Of a stretch of 14,965 nt of DNA, positions 7,045-14,787 are shown piece by piece. Origin of the DNA: Melioribacter sp. (GTDB lineage Bacteria; Bacteroidota; Ignavibacteria; Ignavibacteriales; Melioribacteraceae). Made by a program: the position numbers and the translations under genes. The stretch's first letter is position 1; every line of letters starts with the position of its first letter. The stretch covers positions 1-14,965 of the forward strand of contig JAENZU010000025.1 in the NCBI GenBank assembly GCA_016841125.1, written 5' to 3'. The notes under the pieces were generated by a model. The model worked only from the letters and a program-made list of their open reading frames with translations, did no database searches and was not told the origin of the DNA.

Positions 7045-8016
7045 ATGAAAGATAAATATGATCTAATTATTATTGGCTCCGGTCCAATTGGAATATCGTG
7101 CGGTATCGAAGCCAAGAAAAGAAATTTGAATTACCTGATAATAGAAAAAGGCTGTCTGGTAAATTCTATTTTTCATTACCCCACTAATATGGTATTCTTT
7201 TCAACATCGGAAAGGCTGGAAATTGGAGGGGTGCCGTTTATATCCCACGGTCCTAAACCAACCCGCACAGAAGCGCTTGAGTATTACCGCCGAGTGAAAA
7301 CTTCCTGGGATCTAAAAGTAAAACTTTATGAAAAAGTTCTGGCAATTGAGGGAGAGAAAAATAATTTTAGAGTTAAAACCGATAAAGGCAACTACAATGC
7401 AAAGTCGGTTATAATATCAACAGGATTTTTTGACTACCCGAACTTGATGAACATTCCCGGCGAAGAGCTCCCTAAAGTCAAACATTATTATGACGAACCG
7501 TATCCATATGTTGATCAAAAAATTGTTGTGATCGGCGGAGGTAATTCTGCAGTTGATGTTGCACTTGAAACCTACCGCCGCGGTTCTGATGTAACGATGG
7601 TAATTAAAAAAGACCGTCTGGAGGAAAATGTTAAGTATTGGGTTCAGCCGGATATTGAAAACCGGATTAATGAAGGATCGATTAAAGCTTATTTTAACTC
7701 CGTTGTAAAAGAGATCAAACAACACGAAGTAATTATTCAAACCCCAGATGGTGAAACTGCTGTAAAAAATGATTTCGTTTTAGCGATGACCGGATACCGC
7801 CCCGATTTTGAGCTGCTAAAAAATGCTGGTATTAATTTAATATCCGGTAAGGGCCTCGAACCCGATTTTGACGATCAGACTTTTGAGACAAATAAGGCGG
7901 GGCTCTATTTGGCAGGAGTTGTCTGCGGCGGAATGGATACCGGAAAATGGTTTATTGAAAATTCAAGAGATCATGCCGCTAAAATTTTTGATCATATTCA
8001 AAAAACAAATAATTAA
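7045..8016 (+). CDS. ypdA: YpdA-family FAD/NAD(P)-binding oxidoreductase, probable bacillithiol-disulfide reductase
   Basis: Flavoprotein of the thioredoxin-reductase superfamily. YpdA/Bdr is known to reduce oxidised bacillithiol with NADPH in the cytoplasm. Visible motifs are the FAD Rossmann loop GSGPIG (11-16), the family-typical NSIFHYPTNMVFFSTSE stretch after it, the NAD(P)-binding loop GGGNSA (164-169), TGYRPD (249-254), and a C-terminal GLYLAGVVCGG segment that contacts FAD. I see no CxxC of classical thioredoxin reductase, consistent with YpdA. Length is 323 residues, normal for the family. The ATG at 7045 is preferred; an in-frame TTG at 7030 would add five residues and overlap the VirK-like gene. 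The gene follows the VirK-like gene by two bases. Bacillithiol, or N-methyl-bacillithiol in Chlorobiota, is the expected thiol, but its synthesis genes are not in this window. Confidence 0.85.
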   Translation: MKDKYDLIIIGSGPIGISCGIEAKKRNLNYLIIEKGCLVNSIFHYPTNMVFFSTSERLEIGGVPFISHGPKPTRTEALEYYRRVKTSWDLKVKLYEKVLAIEGEKNNFRVKTDKGNYNAKSVIISTGFFDYPNLMNIPGEELPKVKHYYDEPYPYVDQKIVVIGGGNSAVDVALETYRRGSDVTMVIKKDRLEENVKYWVQPDIENRINEGSIKAYFNSVVKEIKQHEVIIQTPDGETAVKNDFVLAMTGYRPDFELLKNAGINLISGKGLEPDFDDQTFETNKAGLYLAGVVCGGMDTGKWFIENSRDHAAKIFDHIQKTNN

Positions 8017-8086
8017 ATGATTTTGGTTAGTGAAGATTTTTTTTAATTTCACTTTAACTGATTTAATAAATAAAAGTTGAAAACTA

Positions 8087-8566
8087 ATGCGAAGAGTAAT
8101 TTACCCCGGAACATTCGATCCCGTAACAAACGGGCATATTGATATAGTTAAGCGAGCTATCGATTTATTCGACGAAGTTGTGGTAACAGTGGCTAAAAAT
8201 CCGGCTAAGACCAGCATGTTTACAGTAGAAGAACGGGTGGAAATGCTGCGTAAAAGTTTGGATGAATTTCCCAATGTGATTGTTGACTGGTTTGACGGTC
8301 TGGTGGTAGATCACGCAAAAGCTCTTGGCGCAGTTGGAATTATAAGGGGGTTAAGGGCTATCAGTGATTTCGAGTATGAATTTCAGATGGCTTTAATGAA
8401 TCGAAAACTTTCCGCAGGATTAAAAACAATTTTTCTGATGCCTCACGAAAAATACACTTATTTGAATTCAACAATTATCCGGAACCTTGCTCAATTCAAA
8501 AGTGATATAAGCGAATTTGTGCCCGAGGCAGTGGCAGAAAAACTAAAGGCTAAATTTCAATCTTAG
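8087..8566 (+). CDS. coaD: Phosphopantetheine adenylyltransferase
   Basis: CoaD transfers AMP from ATP to 4'-phosphopantetheine, giving dephospho-CoA, the fourth step from pantothenate to coenzyme A. The 159 residues match the family's usual length of about 160. Diagnostic motifs are the nucleotidyltransferase signature YPGTFDPVTNGH (6-17), IIRGLRAISDFEYEFQMALMNR in the middle (substrate site and hexamer contact), and the C-terminal YLNSTIIRNLA, equivalent to the ISSxxVR motif, followed by DISEFVP. The ATG at 8087 is the natural N-terminus (MRRVIYPGTFDP). The Shine-Dalgarno site is weak. A 70-base spacer separates it from ypdA and contains AGTGAA/TTCACT arms around a T-rich loop. Its last codons double as one arm of a terminator for the convergent transporter gene. 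Confidence 0.96.
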   Translation: MRRVIYPGTFDPVTNGHIDIVKRAIDLFDEVVVTVAKNPAKTSMFTVEERVEMLRKSLDEFPNVIVDWFDGLVVDHAKALGAVGIIRGLRAISDFEYEFQMALMNRKLSAGLKTIFLMPHEKYTYLNSTIIRNLAQFKSDISEFVPEAVAEKLKAKFQS

Positions 8567-8581
8567 AAACTTAGCCTTTAG
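8538..8581 (-). terminator. Hairpin terminator of the transporter gene, located in the 3' end of coaD
   Basis: Inverted repeat CTAAAGGCTAA (8543-8553) and TTAGCCTTTAG (8571-8581) forms an 11-bp stem. After one mismatch it continues with TTTC/GAAA to a 7-base loop. On the minus strand the stem is followed directly by five T (8542-8538), the layout of an intrinsic terminator for the gene ending at 8606. On the plus strand there is no comparable T run. The coaD stop codon (8564-8566) lies at the edge of the loop. Confidence 0.65.
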
Positions 8582-8605
8582 AAGTAAAACTATTTTGAAT
8601 TAAAT

Positions 8606-10729
8606 CTACATTTCTTTTTCTGCAATCAAACGTCTTGTTTTTATAAATACGCCTGTCATAAACTGTTCTTCGTTAATGTAAACTATACCGTCGTCATCGT
8701 GGGGCTCGCCGAAAACTGAGTGAATTGATTTCAATCCGCCAAGATAAGCTCTTGCATCGGAAAGATAAACCAGATCTCCAACTTCCGCCGCCATTGTCTG
8801 CATATCCTTTTGGGAGAAATTGATTGTATCGTCTTCACCTTCCTTCATCTTAAATTTAACACTAACTTTTTTACCTTCTTTTTCATTTAACTTCCCGCCT
8901 TTAAAGAGTTCCTTTGCTTTGGTAATAGACCAGACCGTTAATCCATCCGTGTTCGTATGCTCGTCATACTTCACATAATAGGTTACGGACAAAGCCACTA
9001 AAAATATCATCACAAAAGTCAATAAAACCAGCAGCCATATGCCGAGGATATTATCCTGTCCAATACCCATACTTATACCTGAAACTACAACTAAAAACAT
9101 TACAACACTGGCAGCGGTAAGACCAGCCATAATATTTTTATGATTAGCCTTTGCTTTTAAGGTTTCGATTGTATTCCGCTGCCATTTGGTAGTGTATGTA
9201 ATTGTCACCGCTACCAAACCGCAAACAAATAAATTATAAAGCGCTCTGATGTACGAATAAGGGTGCGATTGATTCATTTCGATACCATGATCGAATGGAG
9301 CAATTAAAATTCCGGGATATGTAGCGCCGATAATCATTAGAGCTACACCGCCGACAAAAGAAGCAATAACAGCAGCCGGAGTAAACTTCCTCCAGAAAAT
9401 TCCCAGAAATATTGCAATTACAAGCGGCGGTGTTAATGTGGAATGGAAATAACCGTGCGCTTCGTAAACCGTAGGAAAGTTTTTAAAGGCAAGAACCGAT
9501 ACTACACCGAGCACCGTAATCACTACCGAGGCAACACGTGCTGCAAACAATTCTCTTTTATCGGTAACTTTTTGGGTAACAATCTTCTCTTTTATATATT
9601 TTTTCAAAGGACGGTGAACATCATTAATGTAAATGGCGGCAGTAGCATTTATAAGTGTATCCACGGTTGACATAAGCGCCGCGGTAAGTGACGCCATTAT
9701 AAATCCGAACACACCGGGAAGCGCTACAATGTTTGCGACCACGACAAATATTTGATCGGGAGAAGTGTTGGGAGGAACTAAATCGGGATCAACCAGCGAT
9801 AATGCTTTGCCAACCCAGCCTGCGTTACCTACTACCACCGCTGAGAGAGGCAGCATAAATAAAATATTGAAGGCTGCCGCTTTACGTCCTTCATCAACAC
9901 TTTTGGTTGCCATAAACCGCATTATCAATCCCATATTCATAAATAGGAAACCGATTGAGCCGGCAACCCCGTCCTGCCAAAAAATTCCCACAAAATTAAA
10001 ACTGGAGGGCTTGTTAAAGTCAGCCAGAGGAAGTTTCCACTCAACTGGAAGGATATTCCAGAATGTATCCCAGCCGCCCAGGTAAGACACCCCGAGGAAA
10101 AATAAAAGGAACCCTGAAAAGAGAAGAATAAAACCTTGTAGCAGGTCGGTAAATATAACGGCTGTTTGACCGCCGAAGGTAATATAAATTCCTGTAATTA
10201 CAGCAATTACAATTATGGTTCCCATTAAAGTGATAGAAAAAGTTTGACCTAAAAGGGTAAAGCTTTCAGGCAGCAACGGAAGTGCCGCTTTTCCCAATGT
10301 GAGGAAGCCGATTCCAATGTAGCCTATCATGTAAAACATCAATAGTATTGTAGCCAAGAATCTTGCCGACGGGCTGAACCTCTTTTCGAAATATTCGGGT
10401 ATAGAGCGTATTTTTGTGTAAACAATTATTGGCAGCCATCCGAATAAAAAGAATGGAATAAAAAACCAATCGTTGATGTAGGTCATTGTTGAAGAAAACC
10501 CGTGCTCAAAACCCTTAGCGGAATATTTAATAAAACTATGACTGCCTACCCCGGTTGCAACAATTGAAAATGCGATCAGCCACCAGGTAAATCTTCTTCC
10601 GCCAAAGAAAAAGTCCTTGGTACTCCTGTTATACCTCCCGAAATAACTTCCGAAAAGCATGATCACAGCAAAGTAAACAACCATTACAAGCCAGTCAGTA
10701 GACGTACCGATATTATGAAATTTTTCCAT
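8606..10729 (-). CDS. Sodium:solute symporter-family (SSS/SLC5) transporter with C-terminal extension
   Basis: Integral inner-membrane protein expected to import a solute with Na+. Family features: an N-terminal DWLVMVVYF helix, the STKDFFFGGRRFTWW segment (about 36-50) before a glycine-rich second helix, GGQTAVIFTDLLQG (186-199), which matches the conserved SSS signature, and ALMSTVDTLINATAA (351-365), the TM8 Ser/Thr region that binds sodium in this family. About 14-15 hydrophobic helices are visible up to about residue 587. The protein is 707 residues against about 500-550 for many members. The last 120 residues (588-707) are soluble, charged and probably cytoplasmic, containing VGDLVYLSDAR and IVYINEEQFMTG. 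The substrate cannot be inferred. The ATG at 10729 begins three bases after the stop of the 70-residue membrane-protein gene, so the two form one transcription unit that ends at the hairpin near 8540-8581. Confidence 0.88.
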   Translation of the reverse strand: MEKFHNIGTSTDWLVMVVYFAVIMLFGSYFGRYNRSTKDFFFGGRRFTWWLIAFSIVATGVGSHSFIKYSAKGFEHGFSSTMTYINDWFFIPFFLFGWLPIIVYTKIRSIPEYFEKRFSPSARFLATILLMFYMIGYIGIGFLTLGKAALPLLPESFTLLGQTFSITLMGTIIVIAVITGIYITFGGQTAVIFTDLLQGFILLFSGFLLFFLGVSYLGGWDTFWNILPVEWKLPLADFNKPSSFNFVGIFWQDGVAGSIGFLFMNMGLIMRFMATKSVDEGRKAAAFNILFMLPLSAVVVGNAGWVGKALSLVDPDLVPPNTSPDQIFVVVANIVALPGVFGFIMASLTAALMSTVDTLINATAAIYINDVHRPLKKYIKEKIVTQKVTDKRELFAARVASVVITVLGVVSVLAFKNFPTVYEAHGYFHSTLTPPLVIAIFLGIFWRKFTPAAVIASFVGGVALMIIGATYPGILIAPFDHGIEMNQSHPYSYIRALYNLFVCGLVAVTITYTTKWQRNTIETLKAKANHKNIMAGLTAASVVMFLVVVSGISMGIGQDNILGIWLLVLLTFVMIFLVALSVTYYVKYDEHTNTDGLTVWSITKAKELFKGGKLNEKEGKKVSVKFKMKEGEDDTINFSQKDMQTMAAEVGDLVYLSDARAYLGGLKSIHSVFGEPHDDDGIVYINEEQFMTGVFIKTRRLIAEKEM

Positions 10730-10732
10730 ATT

Positions 10733-10945
10733 CTACCAATATAAAGCTGCTATGATGAAAAATGCGTGAAATATTACAAAGTAAATGAAACCAAATATCA
10801 GAACCCTATACCAGTATTTGTGACGTTTTTTCTTAAGGTTTATCGCTCCGCTTTTACGGATAATGATCATCCCGATAAGAAAGAAAATTCCGCCTACTCC
10901 GTAGAGATAGATAAATGGCAGCCAGGTGTGTGAGAAAGGAGGCAT
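10733..10945 (-). CDS. Small two-helix membrane protein, possible partner of the adjacent symporter
   Basis: A 70-residue protein with two hydrophobic helices (about 8-28 and 48-68) joined by a strongly basic loop (RKSGAINLKKKRHKYWYR). The positive-inside rule therefore puts the loop in the cytoplasm and both ends outside. It ends in ALYW. It has no similarity I recognise to DUF4212, the known small subunit found beside some SSS symporters. GAGAA lies before the ATG at 10945. Its stop is three bases upstream of the transporter start, so co-expression and possibly a shared complex are likely. It is probably a real gene because of this tight coupling and its clean two-helix design, but function is unknown. 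Confidence 0.72.
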   Translation of the reverse strand: MPPFSHTWLPFIYLYGVGGIFFLIGMIIIRKSGAINLKKKRHKYWYRVLIFGFIYFVIFHAFFIIAALYW

Positions 10946-11109
10946 TGCTTTTCTCTAAGTTTGTTTTATTTGAGGGATAAAGTTAAAGAAGGCTGTCTAT
11001 ACTTGCAAATAAATCGTAAATAATTATGCTAGTTTTGTATGCAAAAAATTAATGTTTTAATAATATTGGCGCCCGAACCTTATTGAATAATTATTTATAT
11101 TTTTGTGGA
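10946..11109. promoter_or_regulatory. Divergent promoter region between the transporter unit and the pst operon
   Basis: This 164-base AT-rich spacer should carry promoters for the minus-strand transporter genes and the plus-strand pst operon. For pst, TAGTTTTG at 11030-11037 fits the Bacteroidota -7 box TAnnTTTG. The nearest -33 candidate (CTTG 11002-11005) is 24 bases away, slightly too far. A second TAnnTTTG match, TATTTTTG at 11098-11105, lies only four bases before the pstS ATG. A convincing PhoB-type box was not found. No small gene is evident. Confidence 0.35.
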
Positions 11110-12027
11110 ATGAAGTTTTCCGGGTTAAATAATATCAAACTCATTCTATTACTTCCACTAATAATCATATCCGGTTTTTTCAATGGATGTAAAGAAGGAA
11201 GTTTTTACGACAAGGAACGAATTACAATTCGAGGTTCCGATACTATGGTAAATCTTACTCAGAGATGGGTTGAGATATATTTAAAAGAAAATCCTGATGT
11301 TTCAATACAAATTACTGGCGGCGGCTCTGGTACGGGAGTGGCAGCATTGCTAAATGGCACTGCAAATATTGCAACTATTAGCAGAGAATTGAAAGATAGT
11401 GAAATTAAAAAAGCGGTTTCTCTAAATGTTAATCCGGTACAATTTAAAGTTGCATTGGATGGAATTGCTGTGATTGTTCATCCATCAAACCAAATAGATA
11501 CTTTAAGTATTGATCAAATTAAAAATATATTTTCCGGCAAAGTTACCAATTGGAATCAAATTGGCGGAGGCGACAAAAAAATTGTTCTTTACGGACGGGA
11601 AAACAGCAGCGGTACATACGAATTATTTAAACAAAACATTTTAGGCAGGGATGAAAATGATCGTCAGATTGATTTTTCTCCATCAACCCAGGTACTGCAA
11701 GGGACTGCCGCATTAGGCGAAGCTATCACAAGAGATCCTAAAGGCATTGGATACGGCGGTGTTGGATATTTTGCACACAGAAAGGATCTTAAAGTTCTAT
11801 ACATTCGCAGTAGCAACTCTTTAAAAGCGATCTCCCCGGTAAGCGGCAGCAAAGTCAATTTCGAAGTTATTTGGAACGGGGACTACCCGCTCTCACGTTT
11901 TCTGTATTGTTATACAAACGGCGAACCTACGGGAAAAGTTAAAGATTTCTTGAACTTCATCACATCCCCCGATGGACAAAAAGCTGTTGTAAATATGGAA
12001 TACATTCCACTGCCTTCAGTCAATTAG
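11110..12027 (+). CDS. pstS: Phosphate ABC transporter substrate-binding lipoprotein PstS
   Basis: Binds inorganic phosphate outside the inner membrane and delivers it to the PstCA channel. From the ATG at 11110 the protein has 305 residues. It has a basic, hydrophobic export signal ending FFNGC, with C27 as the likely lipidated cysteine; the lipobox is imperfect (FNGC). Phosphate-binding motifs are GSDTM (42-46), GGGSGTG (70-76), SRE (91-93) and GRENSSGTYE (162-171), all standard for PstS. An in-frame TTG at 11083 would prepend nine residues (MNNYLYFCG) that do not look like a signal start, so the ATG is chosen. There is no good Shine-Dalgarno site: GTGGA ends directly at the start codon. 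First gene of the pst operon, 18 bases before pstC. Regulation by phosphate limitation is expected from the family but no operator is visible. Confidence 0.93.
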   Translation: MKFSGLNNIKLILLLPLIIISGFFNGCKEGSFYDKERITIRGSDTMVNLTQRWVEIYLKENPDVSIQITGGGSGTGVAALLNGTANIATISRELKDSEIKKAVSLNVNPVQFKVALDGIAVIVHPSNQIDTLSIDQIKNIFSGKVTNWNQIGGGDKKIVLYGRENSSGTYELFKQNILGRDENDRQIDFSPSTQVLQGTAALGEAITRDPKGIGYGGVGYFAHRKDLKVLYIRSSNSLKAISPVSGSKVNFEVIWNGDYPLSRFLYCYTNGEPTGKVKDFLNFITSPDGQKAVVNMEYIPLPSVN

Positions 12028-12045
12028 CTTTAAATATTTAACTAT

Positions 12046-13020
12046 ATGGACTCATCCCAAAATCAAAACATATCGCCCTATTCTAAAACTATTCCCCGTA
12101 GAAAAACAATTAGCGAAAAAGCTATAAAACTCTTTTTCGGTTTAAACGGATTGGCGGCTTTGGTTTTTATTCTGCTGATATTCTTTTTTTTAATGAAAGA
12201 AGGGTACAAAGCATTTGAACACATTAATTTTACAGATTATATATACTATCAAAAAGCAACAGACGGCGGAACTGAAACTGTTTACCAGTGGTACCCTACT
12301 TCCGAAGACCCCAAGTATTCACTCATTCCCTTAATTGTTGGAAGTTTGCTTACCGCAATACCGGCTGTGGTTCTTTCTTCTGTACTTGGAATTTCCGTCG
12401 GAATTTATTTGGCTGAAATTGCAGGGACAAAAGTACGAGAAATTTTAAAACCTGTTATCGAATTATTTGCAGGTCTTCCAACTGTTGTGGTCGGATTTTT
12501 TATGCTTGTGGTCGGCGCCACTTTTTTTCAGGAATTATTTCACCCGCCTAACTTGTTGAATGCTTCTCTTGCATCAATTGGACTCTCGTTTATCATCATC
12601 CCCATAATTGCTTCATTAACCGATGACGCAATGCGGGCAGTACCAAATGAAACTAGAATGGCTTCCTATTCCCTTGGCGCAACTAAATGGCAGACTATTA
12701 CAAGAGTTGTTCTGCCGGGTGCGGTAAGCGGTTTATCGGCAGGTATTATTCTCGGTTTCGGAAGAGCAATCGGAGAAACCATGATTGTTTTAATGGCTTC
12801 AGGTAATGCGGCTGATCTTACATTTAATATTTTCAGAAGCGTCAGAACTATGACAGCAACAATTGCCGCCGAAATGGGAGAGGTTTCCCACGAGTCTGAC
12901 CATTATTTTGCCTTGTTTTTAATTGGAGCTGTACTTTTTCTATTAACATTTATTTTAAATATCATTGCCGATATTATTCTTTCAAAAATGAAAAGGAAGT
13001 TCAGCGGCAGTGCGGTTTAA
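12046..13020 (+). CDS. pstC: Phosphate ABC transporter permease PstC
   Basis: One of two inner-membrane subunits forming the phosphate channel. The 324-residue protein has a cytoplasmic basic N-terminus (to about 30), a first helix at about 32-52, then a periplasmic segment (about 55-98) before the core permease helices. The core includes ELFAGLPTVVVGFF, a standard PstC signature. The cytoplasmic EAA-type loop that docks on PstB is at about 203-222 (RMASYSLGATKWQTI), followed by GFGRAIGETM. The ATG at 12046 is 18 bases after the pstS stop. The gene's end overlaps the start of pstA by 11 bases, indicating translational coupling. The first periplasmic loop (ATDGGTETVYQWYPTSEDP) is longer than in E. 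coli PstC as far as I recall; otherwise unremarkable. Confidence 0.94.
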   Translation: MDSSQNQNISPYSKTIPRRKTISEKAIKLFFGLNGLAALVFILLIFFFLMKEGYKAFEHINFTDYIYYQKATDGGTETVYQWYPTSEDPKYSLIPLIVGSLLTAIPAVVLSSVLGISVGIYLAEIAGTKVREILKPVIELFAGLPTVVVGFFMLVVGATFFQELFHPPNLLNASLASIGLSFIIIPIIASLTDDAMRAVPNETRMASYSLGATKWQTITRVVLPGAVSGLSAGIILGFGRAIGETMIVLMASGNAADLTFNIFRSVRTMTATIAAEMGEVSHESDHYFALFLIGAVLFLLTFILNIIADIILSKMKRKFSGSAV

Positions 13021-14011
13021 TAAACTAAATATTTCAAGCGAGAACAAGTACCTTGGCTATTCGGGAAATAGAAGTACAGCCGGACTAATTGGAATTTTTT
13101 CGATAAGAATTATCACCGCGTTTGTATTCCTTATTCTTCTCGTTTTGGTAGGTAAAATTTTTATTGAGGGCATAAACGTTTTGAGCTGGGAGTTTATCAC
13201 TTCAGACCCGCGTAATAATATGACCGAAGGGGGAATTGCACCGGCTATTTTCGGTACTTTTTCTGTAACCATTTTGATGATACTATTTGCAGTTCCAATT
13301 GGAGTTTTCTCTGCAATATATATTAGCGAATACGCTGAAGATAATTTTTTTAAAAGAGTAATTCTTTTATCGGTCAACAATCTTGCGGGCGTTCCTTCAA
13401 TTGTATTTGGTCTGTTCGGCGTTGGCTTTTTTATCTTATTCATCGGCAGAGGTTTGGACGATCTGCTTAATACCGGACTCCTTTTCGGGCAGCCGGCAAT
13501 GCTGTGGGCAGCCGCAACATTAGGGATTTTAGTGCTGCCCACAATTATTGTATCTACCACCAGCGCGTTAAATGCAGTACCTCAATCACAAAGAGAAGCC
13601 TCTTACGGCTTGGGTGCAACAAAATGGCAGACAATTAAAACAGTTGTGCTTCCGCAGGCAAGGCCTGGAATTTTGACCGGCGTCATTCTGTCGATCAGCA
13701 GAGGGGCGGGCGAAACTGCGCCGGTTCTATTTTTAGGTGCTGCCTTTTTTCTTCCGAATCTTCCTTTGGCAGAATTAAATTTCGGGCTCTTTTCTGTTCC
13801 AATGATAAATCCGTTCGAGCAATTCATGTTTTTATCTTATCATATATTTATTCTCGCAACTCAATCCGCCAACCCCACTGAAACTTTACCGCTTCAGTAC
13901 GGAACTACATTGGTTCTTTTATTTTTAACAATTCTTTTAAACATGACTGCAATTATTTATAGATTTAAATTCAGAAAAACGCTTGAAGAAGTCAGAGGAA
14001 TTCAGCAGTAG
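13010..14011 (+). CDS. pstA: Phosphate ABC transporter permease PstA
   Basis: Second channel subunit of the phosphate importer. It has 333 residues with about six core helices, the NNLAGVPSIVFGLFG signature typical of PstA, and the EAA-type docking loop from about 195 (REASYGLGATKWQTI). The SISRGAGETAPVLFLGA segment follows. The frame begins with a GTG at 13010, inside the end of pstC. No ATG occurs before the first membrane helix, and AGGAAG lies about 11 bases upstream, so the GTG start with an 11-base overlap is favoured. The stop TAG is immediately followed by the pstB ATG (TAGATG), another sign of a coupled operon. The docking loop is nearly the same as that of PstC, as expected for paralogous subunits. 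Confidence 0.94.
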   Translation: MRFNKLNISSENKYLGYSGNRSTAGLIGIFSIRIITAFVFLILLVLVGKIFIEGINVLSWEFITSDPRNNMTEGGIAPAIFGTFSVTILMILFAVPIGVFSAIYISEYAEDNFFKRVILLSVNNLAGVPSIVFGLFGVGFFILFIGRGLDDLLNTGLLFGQPAMLWAAATLGILVLPTIIVSTTSALNAVPQSQREASYGLGATKWQTIKTVVLPQARPGILTGVILSISRGAGETAPVLFLGAAFFLPNLPLAELNFGLFSVPMINPFEQFMFLSYHIFILATQSANPTETLPLQYGTTLVLLFLTILLNMTAIIYRFKFRKTLEEVRGIQQ

Positions 14012-14770
14012 ATGAAAGAGACTAAAATTAAAATTCAAAAATTGAGTGTCTATTTTGAGTATATCCAGGCCCTTAATGATGTGAGTCTGGATATTTACGC
14101 TAATAAAGTGACTTCTTTTATCGGTCCTTCCGGCTGCGGAAAAACTAGCTTTCTCCGAACTCTGAATCGAATGAATGAAATGATGCGGGGCTTTAGACAT
14201 ACCGGCAATGTATTAATTGATGATGTGAATATTTATGAAAAACAAATCGATACAGTAAATCTTAGAAAACTGGTTGGAATGGTTTTTCAGAGTTCAAATT
14301 TATTCCCGAAATCCATTTACGAAAATATTGTTTTTGCGGCGCGTCTTCATGGGCTGAAAGATAAAAATGCTCTCGATGAAATTGTTGAACGCACATCGAA
14401 ACAGGCGGCAATATGGGAAGAAATTAAAGATCGTTTAAATGAAAATGCGCTTAATCTTTCACTTGGGCAGCAGCAGAGATTATGCATTGCACGTTCGCTG
14501 GCAGTTGAACCCGATATACTTTTAATGGATGAACCAGCTAGTTCGCTCGATCCCATTTCAACGGCAAAAATTGAGGAACTTATTTTCGAATTGAAACAAA
14601 AATATACAATTATTGTTGTAACACATAATATGCAGCAGGCTGCAAGAATTAGTGATTATACTGCATTTTTGTACCTTGGACAGCTGGTCGAATATGACAA
14701 AACAACTAAGATGTTTACAAATCCCAAAAACAAACAAACTGAAGATTACATAACCGGAAGATTTGGATAG
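14012..14770 (+). CDS. pstB: Phosphate ABC transporter ATP-binding protein PstB
   Basis: ATPase subunit that drives phosphate import through PstCA. The 252 residues match the family length. Motifs: Walker A GPSGCGKT (38-45), TLNRMNE after it (diagnostic for PstB), Q-loop MVFQSSNLFP, signature LSLGQ (149-153), Walker B ILLMDEP with D173 and E174, D-loop SSLDP, and switch histidine H205. The signature departs from the usual LSGGQ: the third residue is Leu151 (codon ctt) instead of Gly. The following QQQRLCIARSLA is fully typical. The ATG at 14012 directly follows the pstA stop. It is 17 bases upstream of phoU. The substitution may still permit activity, since the second glycine and Q153 remain. 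Confidence 0.95.
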   Translation: MKETKIKIQKLSVYFEYIQALNDVSLDIYANKVTSFIGPSGCGKTSFLRTLNRMNEMMRGFRHTGNVLIDDVNIYEKQIDTVNLRKLVGMVFQSSNLFPKSIYENIVFAARLHGLKDKNALDEIVERTSKQAAIWEEIKDRLNENALNLSLGQQQRLCIARSLAVEPDILLMDEPASSLDPISTAKIEELIFELKQKYTIIVVTHNMQQAARISDYTAFLYLGQLVEYDKTTKMFTNPKNKQTEDYITGRFG

Positions 14771-14787
14771 GAGTAGTTTTAGAAAAA

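Noticed and set aside
7417..7740. Minus-strand open frame of 107 codons inside ypdA
   Set aside because: It overlaps the conserved NAD(P)-binding region of YpdA and has no family resemblance or own promoter.
8026..8065. AGTGAA/TTCACT inverted repeat between ypdA and coaD as a terminator
   Set aside because: The stem is only six AT-rich pairs, the T run lies in the loop rather than after the stem, and no U tract follows it.
9765..10085. Plus-strand open frame of 106 codons inside the transporter gene
   Set aside because: The opposite strand encodes conserved SSS membrane helices throughout. The frame is an antisense shadow.
10991..11012. Possible Pho box (CTGTC-like sequence) upstream of pstS
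   Set aside because: Only one half-site resembles the PhoB consensus and the second repeat at 11-bp spacing is missing. PhoB control of this operon remains a family-based expectation only.
13057..13560. Long open frame (167 codons) on the minus strand, opposite pstA
   Set aside because: It lies wholly within the strongly supported pstA gene, has no recognisable domain or ribosome-binding context, and reads as low-complexity antisense sequence.
12658..13660. Repeated ASYxLGATKWQTI segment in pstC and pstA as a recent duplication
   Set aside because: These are the standard EAA docking loops of two ancient paralogous permeases. The surrounding DNA differs too much for a recent duplication.
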